Shown piece by piece: positions 57,101 to 64,000 of a stretch of 64,000 bases of DNA. Positions within the stretch are counted from its first letter, which is position 1. The number at the start of each line of letters is the position of its first letter. The stretch spans positions 18,700,496 to 18,764,495 of the forward strand of contig OZ024936.1 in NCBI GenBank assembly GCA_964017235.1. The letters are read 5' to 3'. Position numbers and translations under genes: made by a program. The notes under the pieces were generated by a model. The model had not been told where the DNA came from. It made no database searches and saw nothing but the letters and a program-made list of their open reading frames with translations. Origin of the DNA: Sabellastarte sp. h YS-2021. Its lineage: Eukaryota; Annelida; Polychaeta; Sabellida; Sabellidae.

Positions 57101-57469
57101 GAAACATTTTGCTTACTTAGTGTCAGTACAAGTTGCTCCCATAAACGCTTATGCCCCCTCCCCACAGGGGTATATTTGTGTCAACCATAATACTCTGTAT
57201 GTCACGTTTCAACCATGTCCCGTCTGGTGATATACTGTGTCGAGATGCAATCTCTAGTCTATTGGATGGTGTACATTGAATAAAATGTGTGGACACTCTT
57301 GTTATTATATATCTTTATTTGATATTTTATTATTATACAGAAATTATGCGTCCACTATTTGATATTACTGATCCCGAAATGTGTTTCTCCCATTTGCTCT
57401 GATAAATTAACAATTATGTGCTCTCTATTTTGTAAGATAAATCCCAAACTATTTTTATCTACTGCCTGC
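57101..57469. other. AT-rich DNA, nothing recognised
   Basis: No gene is seen; this is the transition between two repeat blocks. Confidence 0.4.
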
Positions 57470-58400
57470 GTCCGTGAGTCCGTCTGCCCGTTCGTCACGT
57501 TTTTACATAAACCTTAATGTCTCATTCATTTATAAAGATATCTTCACCAAATTTGCAGGGAATGTTTATGGCTATGAAAACCTGTCTGTAAAATTTTAGC
57601 GTCATTTTGAAAAACAAAATGGCTGCAATCGCTAATTGTTTGAAAATCATAAAGGTGCTCTAAATCTTGAAATATTCCAGCTAGTTTCATCAAATTTGCA
57701 CAAAAGCTATATGGTTAGAAAAGCTAGCCTGATAGTAATTTTGGCCTAGTTCTAAAAACAAAATGTCCGTCATATCACATGTTTTATGTCAAACAGGGTT
57801 ATCCTATTAAAAAGGCCTTATATCTCCCCTAAAATTTCTCCTAGAGGTTCGGAATTTGAAAACAACTTGTAGGAAGTCATGGTCTGGGAATCTTTTTCAG
57901 GTGTTGAATTTGACCTTTGACCCCTGCTTCTAGGTTAAATCGGGTCATCACACTAAAACTCCCTTTTTATTGGTGCTATGGCTTTAGAATGTAAAGATAG
58001 ACCATGAAAAGTCCTGGCCTGCAAATGTTTTTGAGAAAATTTTGGCCTTATTTGAAAAACAAAATGGCCACCATAGCCGATTATTTCAAAATCATTAGGA
58101 TGCTGTAAAAATGTAAATATCGCAGCTAGGTTGATCAAATTTGCACAAAAGATATAAGGCTAGGAAAGTTAGCCTGATAATAATTTGACCTAGTTTCGAA
58201 AACGAAATGTCCATCATATCAGATGTTTAATGTTAAATGACATTATCCTATTAAAAAGGTCTTAAATGTCCCTTATCATTGCTACTAGGGGCTCCAAATG
58301 TGAAAACAACTTAAAGTCATTGTCTGAGACTTTTCTAACTGCTGACTTTTACTTTTGACCCCTTTTTCAATGTCAAGTGGGGTTATCTTACTTACAAAGG
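57470..58400 (-). repeat. Dispersed non-coding repeat, inverted relative to 13.5-14.5 kb
   Basis: In reverse complement it matches the sequence around 13500-14500, including GTAAAAACGTGACGAACG, AATGGCTGC(A/C)AT and the GATATAAGGCCTTTTTAA phrases with ~350-400-bp internal periodicity. No coding potential. Confidence 0.75.
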
Positions 58401-58699
58401 CCTTATCATTATATTTCCTTTAGTTCTCCATTATTACTGATTCTAAGGCGGGAGATAACTGCTGCGGCAGTGGCCTTGTATATTTATATCCCCAGACGAA
58501 AGTCGGGGATATATTGGATTCAGGTCCGTCGCGCCGCCGCCGCCGCCGCCGTAGAAATTTCCTTGTGGACGCGATAACTCAAAAACAAATTAATATTTTT
58601 TTTTCAAACTTGGTACACATGTTAAGGGTGCCCAAAGGAAGATCCCTATTTTAAGGTGACCTTAAACTCCCAGTAAAAAAGAACTTATGGCCACCTTAA

Positions 58700-60540
58700 G
58701 GTCAGAAATTGCACTTTTGGCCACTTAGAGCCCTGTAGGTCACAAACTATGATGCTCAGCTGGCTGAAATTTTACCTGACAACACATTAATATGTTCTTA
58801 GTACATGTGCCGAAAATCACGACTTTAAGTTGAGGAGAAAATTGTGTTTGAGGCCCATAAATACCCCCACTTGGGGATTTTTTGCTATACTTTTCACATA
58901 TTTTGCCCTATAATTTGGAAGTGGTAATTCTGATGAGTCTCAAACTGCGCTAGGTATAACTTTGATATGTAATCCTTGTCTGTAGAAAATTTTAGGGCTG
59001 TAGGTTTACCCAAAGGGGTCGACTTAAGGTCTCAAAAGTGCCCACAGAGACCCAATTTATGCACTTTTTGCCACTTTCAAGCACTGTAGCTTTCAAACTA
59101 TGTCTCTCATCTAAGTTAAATATCATCTGGGAATATATCTATGTGTTTTCTTATATGTGCCCCAACATTTAGGCCTTTAATAGACAGTTAACCTGTGTAT
59201 CAGGACCATAAACACCCACCCGAGTGACCCTTATAAGACATTTTTCACATCTTTTTCCCTGTAACTTGGAAATGGTAAGTCTGAGAAGTTTCAAACTGTA
59301 TTAGATATATATATTCTGTGTGTAATCTTAGTATGTAACAGATTTTAACTCTGAAGCTTTAATTTTGAAGGTCAAATTGAGGTCTCTAAAAGGCTCCCAA
59401 AGACCCAATATTTGGACTTTTTGCTACTTTTAAGCCCTGTGACTGTCAAACTATGTGACTGATAGAGCTCAAATCCTATCTGGGAAGATATTAGTATGTT
59501 ATTTTTATATGTGCCAAAAATTAAGGCTTTAAGAAGACATTTAACCTGTGTATGAGGACCATAAATCCCCACCCGAGTGACCATTTTTAGACATTTTTCA
59601 CATATTTTGCCCTGTAACTTGGAAATGGTAAGTCTAAGAAGTTTCAAACTGTATTAGATGCATATTCTATGTGTAATCTTAGTATGTGACAAATTTTAAG
59701 TCTGAGGCTTTAATTTGAAGGCCACATTTAGGTCTCTAGAAGGCCCCATAAAGACCCAGTATTTGGACTTTTTGCCAATTTTAAGGCCTGTGACTGTTAA
59801 ACTATGTGACTGATAGAGCTGAAATCTCATCTGGGAATACATTATTATGTTCTTTTTACATGTGCCAAAAATCAAGGCTTCAAGTAGACATTTAACCTGT
59901 GTATGAGGACCTTAAACACCCACCTGAGTGACCCTTTTAAGACATTTATCACATATTTTGCTCTGTAACTTGGAAATGGTAAGTCTGAGAAGTTTCAAAC
60001 TTTATTAGATACATATTCTATGTGTAATCTTAGTATGTAACAAATTTTAAGTCTGAAGCTTTAATTTGAAAGCCACATCGAGATCTCTAAAAGGCCCACA
60101 GAGACCCAATATTTGGACTTTTTAACCACCTTTAAGCCCTGTGACTGTTAAACTATGTGATTGATGGAGCTGAAATCCCATCTGGGAATGCATTATTATG
60201 TCCTTTTTACATATGCCGAAAATCAAGGTTTTTAGTAGACATTTAACCTGTGTATGAGGGCCATAGACACTCGCCCAAGTGCCTTTTTGGACATTTTTTC
60301 CGTATTTTGCCCTGTTATTTGGAAATGCTTAGTGTGACAAGTCTTAAACTGTATTATATATAATTTTTGTTTGTTATGTATGTCCCCCAAAAAGTTTCAG
60401 ATCTGTTGTTTAATTGCTAAGGTCTCTTTAACAATTGTAAAATGCCCACAGAAACCCAATTTATGGACATTATGCCACTTTAAAGCCCAGTAACTGTCAA
60501 ACTATGTGGGTTATAGAGCTGAAATCTTTGAATTTTTAAA
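58700..60540. repeat. ~350-bp degenerate tandem repeat, about five copies
   Basis: The marker phrase TTTGGACTTTTTGCC...CTGTGACTGT.AAACTATGTG recurs near 58708, 59073, 59414, 59762, 60112 and 60462, i.e. every 341-365 bases. Each unit also contains ACATTTAACCTGTGTATGAG and TTGCCCTGTAACTTGGAAAT. No coding potential is seen. Confidence 0.85.
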
Positions 60541-60724
60541 AGGAAATGCCTGTCTATTTAAATTTTGAATATTAATAATGTTATGGCTATCTTAGTCTTT
60601 TAAGAACTTATTTTTGTGTGTTATACCTCTGCTTGCTGAGTTTTTAACTTTTTAAAATGAAACTGGTTAAACATATTCAAGTAGACAAAATGGACACTTT
60701 AAGTGAGCTTTAAGTCCCAATATT

Positions 60725-61740
60725 AATGAAATTATATCCTTATGTAGTAAAAGTAGGGGATTTTTAACCCTCAACTAGCCCAGTTTTATTCAACTTGCCT
60801 CAGTTAATTTTGACACAGCTCCTACAGTTATGAACTCATTTCAGTTGATAATCACATACTTAAAATTCTCAATTCTTTTTGTATTTGAGTACCCCTTTTA
60901 TATAGATTGTTTGTTTACCATTTATGCATCCCCCACCCGGATTCCCCCCACCCACCTCTGGGACCTCCAGCTATATTGAGTGACACTAAATAAACAAAGG
61001 TATTTAATGATATCAGATGAGAAACAAAGAACTCAATGGGGTTGCAGATCTTGTGTAATAGTGAGAGAGGTGTGGAGAAGGGGAGAGGGGTGGGGGTGGG
61101 AGGTGGTGGGCTTCATTACATATAACACAAAGGGGAGTCAGAACTGAGATTGTGTCACATATTTAGGTTGCATATATATGGACCACATATATAGGTATAG
61201 AGGAAATGAATAACTGAAAACAATTTGCAAATTCTAAAAATAATATAATAAAATAATAATATAAATAATTTTTTTTTAAATAATATTTTATTTGTGAACA
61301 AATATAGAAACAGATATGCGCTTTTGGGATTATGAATTTTAGAATGGACATTGAATCATCAATCATTTAAATACTTTGAAGGAAGATTGAAAAGTATGAT
61401 GAGTTGAGTTAAAAATAATATTTTATTTGTCAACAAATATAGAAACAGATATGCTCTTTTGGGATTATTATTTTAGAATGGACATTCAATCATCAATCAT
61501 TTAAATACTTTGAAAATAGGTTTAGAGTTATCATTGCAGGAAGATTGAAAATATAATTTGAGTTATGTATTCGGCGTCTGGGGATACACCATCTTCCTTG
61601 GAAGATATAAACAGAGTAGATTGATGTGCTGAAGTTCATATAATAATGGGTAATTATGTTTTAAAAAATTCCCGATCAAAACCTGTGGCGTGAGTGATGA
61701 CCTGTCTGGGGATATGTTGGCGCCGAGTTGGCCCAATCTA
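60725..61740. repeat. ~1.02-kb tandem duplication, unit 1
   Basis: It starts AATGAAATTATATCCTTATG and ends GAGTTGGCCCAATCTA. It is nearly identical to 61741-62768; unit 2 has 9 extra bases near 61948. Within it, a ~133-bp segment (about 61278-61410) is repeated in tandem with small changes (about 61411-61520). Confidence 0.9.
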
Positions 61741-62768
61741 GTAATGAAATTATATCCTTATGTAGTAAAACTAGGGGATTTTTAACCCTCAACTAGCCCA
61801 GTTTTATTCAACTTGCCTCAGTTAATTTTGGCACAGCTCCTACAGTTATGAACTCATTTCAGTTGATAATCACATACTTAAAATTCTCAATTCTTTTTGT
61901 ATTTGAGTACCCCTTTTATATAGATTGTTTGTTTACCATTTATGCTCAACCCACATCCCCCACCCGGATTCCCCCCACCCACCTCTGGGACCTCCAGCTA
62001 TATTGAGTGACACTAAATAAACAAAGGTATTTAATGATATCGGATGAGAAACAAAGAACTCAATGGGGTTGCAGATCTTGTGTAATAGTGAGAGAGGTGT
62101 GGAGAAGGGGAGAGGGGTGGGGGTGGGAGGTGGTGGGCTTCATTACATATAACACAAAGGGGAGTCAGAACTGAGATTGTGTCACATATTTAGGTTGCAT
62201 ATATATGGACCACATATATAGGTATAGAGGAAATGAATAACTGAAAACAATTTGCAAATTCTAAAAATAATGTAATAAAATAATAATATAAATAATTTTT
62301 TTTTAAATAATATTTTATTTGTGAACAAATATAGAAACAGATATGCGCTTTTGGGATTATGAATTTTAGAATGGACATTGAATCATCAATCATTTAAATA
62401 CTTTGAAGGAAGATTGAAAAATATGATGAGTTGAGTTAAAAATAATATTTTATTTGTCAACAAATATAGAAACAGATATGCTCTTTTGGGATTATTATTT
62501 TAGAATGGACATTCAATCATCAATCATTTAAATACTTTGAAAATAGGTTTAGAGTTATCATTGCAGGAAGATTGAAAATATAATTTGAGTTATGTATTCG
62601 GCGTCTGGGGATACACCATCTTCCTTGGGGAGATATAAACAGAGTAGATTGATGTGCTGAAGTTCATATAATAATGGGTAATTATGTTTTAAAAAATTTC
62701 CGATCAAAACCTGTGGCGTGAGTGATGACCTGTCTGGGGATATGTTGGCGCCGAGTTGGCCCAATCTA
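61741..62768. repeat. ~1.02-kb tandem duplication, unit 2
   Basis: Second unit, starting GTAATGAAATTATATCC and ending CCCAATCTA. It differs from unit 1 by scattered single bases, a 9-bp insertion and small changes near 62625 and 62698. Confidence 0.9.
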
Positions 62769-62885
62769 GTTTGTAATTGATTTCAAATAAACAGTGGCAT
62801 ATGTTATCAGCTACGAATCTTATCAAGTAAATTTAATCATTGATATTGTTAAGATCATTGACTGTTTGACAGATCATCTTGCAAA

Positions 62886-63400
62886 TGTATGTCCTCTGTC
62901 ATATAGATTAATTCATATATGTGTGTCCTCAGTTTGTACCATATGGTGTGTCCTCAGATTGGCAGAACACATGTAAAATGTGTGTCCTCTATCGCATGTA
63001 TTAATTCCTATACTTGTGTGTCCTCAGTTGGCTGTAATACTTAACTAAGTGTGTCCTCAGTTTGACAGATCATGTATAAAGCGTGTGTCCTCTATCGTGG
63101 ATATTAATTCCTGTACTTGTGTGTCCTCAGTTTGCTATTAAATATATGACTTAGTGTGTCCTCAGTTTGACGGATCATACATAAAGTGTGTGTCCTCTAT
63201 TATGTGTATTAAATCCTCTACCTGTGTGTCCTCAGGTTGCTGGTAAGAGTACAACTAAGTGTGTCCTCAGTTTGACGGATCATTTTTGAAATGTGCGTCC
63301 TCAATCATATGCATTAATTCCTATATACTTATGGTCCTCAGTTGGATAGTAAACATACAACTAAGTGTGTCCTCAGTTGTCTTGTAAAAAACCACCTTCT
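62886..63400. repeat. GTGTCCTCAGTT higher-order tandem repeat (~104-bp period)
   Basis: Three sub-units alternate: GTGTCCTCTATC..., GTGTCCTCAGTTGGC... and GTGTCCTCAGTTTGACRGAT. The set repeats near 62982, 63085, 63190 and 63294. It is related to the array at 51872-52330. Confidence 0.8.
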
Positions 63401-64000
63401 AGAAAATAAGTTTTTTCTCAGATTTAAATACATGGGATGATATAAAATAATTCATTTTATGCATATCAATCAAAATCTGATGTTTAAACACAAAAATAAA
63501 GATGTCCTCGGTTGGATAGTAAAAAACCAGCGTCCTCGGTTTACACCATAAACCTGTATGCGTGCGTGCGTGTGTGCGTGCGTTAGTTAGTCACGCAGAT
63601 TCCTCCAAAACTACTACAGCTACAGATTTTTTGTAAATTAATTGTCCCAATGAATTTTCACGCCCTCGAAAATTTTTTTGGTTTTATGGACTTAGGCCTA
63701 AAGATAACTGAGTAATAGCTATCTTAGCTACTTGGAGTAAAGGGCTCATAACTCAAAAACTATTGCAGTTACAACTTTTTCTTCAAATATGTTGTTCAGC
63801 TACTCTGTCCTTAGCTATAAGATGGTACATAGTTCGGGGTCCCATTGCATGCCATAAGTGAGTAATAGCTATTTTCTCATTTGTAGCTAAATAACAAAAG
63901 GAGTAAATGTCAAATATCTTCAAAAGTATTAGAGTTACAGAAATCTTTTCAAATATGTTGTTCATCTACTTTTTGGTAAGCTATCACATAGTAAAGTTTC
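63401..64000. repeat. Repeat-derived tail of the window
   Basis: It contains a (GCGT)n microsatellite (about 63559-63585). Two related stretches near 63760-63870 and 63920-64000 share TCAAATATGTTGTTCA(G/T)CTACT and GTTACA. No gene. Confidence 0.55.

Larger units (their letters stand above)
58478..62768. mobile_element. Possible composite repeat bounded by inverted ATATCCCCAGAC
   Basis: ATATCCCCAGAC at 58486-58497 has its complement GTCTGGGGATAT at 62732-62743, with a partial copy at 61576-61586. Next to the left end lie a hairpin (CCCCAGACGAAAGTCGGGG) and a (GCC)n stretch near 58532-58553. Between them are the ~350-bp array and the 1.02-kb tandem duplication. It may be one large non-autonomous element or an accident of nested repeats. 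Confidence 0.35.

Noticed and set aside
56859..57230. 123-residue frame as a protein with an internal repeat
   Set aside because: It arises from the 147-bp tandem repeat (147 = 3 x 49), which keeps the frame open.
61163..62393. Two near-identical 67-residue minus-strand frames as a duplicated gene
   Set aside because: Extremely AT-rich, low-complexity frames inside the 1.02-kb tandem duplication; no domain.

Overview
The window is repeat-rich, AT-rich nuclear DNA from an animal. The likeliest source is a mollusc such as a bivalve, or another lophotrochozoan. This is inferred from the mixture of PIF/Harbinger, CR1/L2-like LINE, DIRS-like, 5S-derived SINE and fold-back minisatellite elements; no host gene seen here fixes the species. 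I see no bacterial features. The only candidate host gene is the start of an ankyrin-repeat protein, cut off by a 200-N assembly gap (7983-8182).

Layout. 1-7982 and 14396-22377 appear to be the same sequence twice (offset 14,395), and the first copy stops exactly at the N gap. Each copy holds AT-rich flank with a small palindromic MITE and a complete 4,944-bp PIF/Harbinger DNA transposon with TAA target duplications. Between the copies lie the ankyrin fragment, a patchwork of repeats with a hAT-like MITE (8.9-10.8 kb), and a fold-back element made of 21-bp minisatellite units (10.9-13.2 kb). 23.9-26.7 kb is a decayed non-LTR retrotransposon. 27.9-30.4 kb is a second fold-back element with diverged 21-bp units. 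31.9-35.1 kb holds small transposon remnants and 5S-rRNA-like SINE pieces. 38.39-42.06 kb is a CR1/L2-like LINE of near-full length on the minus strand, inserted in a 5S-derived SINE with a 6-bp target duplication. 42.27-43.37 kb is a dead Harbinger transposase. 53.40-56.51 kb has hAT-like ends with an 8-bp target duplication and encloses a decayed DIRS-type gag. The remainder (44-53 kb and 56.5-64 kb) is AT-rich DNA and tandem or dispersed repeats.

How the main genes fit together. The Harbinger element encodes a DDE nuclease-transposase (plus strand) and a MADF/BESS-type DNA-binding partner (minus strand), transcribed toward each other. Each is intronless with a TATA box upstream. The most unusual observation is that both genes end in a 16-nt hairpin of the replication-dependent histone mRNA type (6-bp stem, TTTC loop), 17-42 nt after the stop. 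It is followed by a downstream block matching at 29 of 31 positions between the two genes. A far more diverged dead transposase at 42-43 kb keeps the same hairpin. This suggests that this Harbinger lineage makes histone-like, possibly non-polyadenylated and S-phase-linked mRNAs. All statements rest on reading the sequence by eye; no searches were run.
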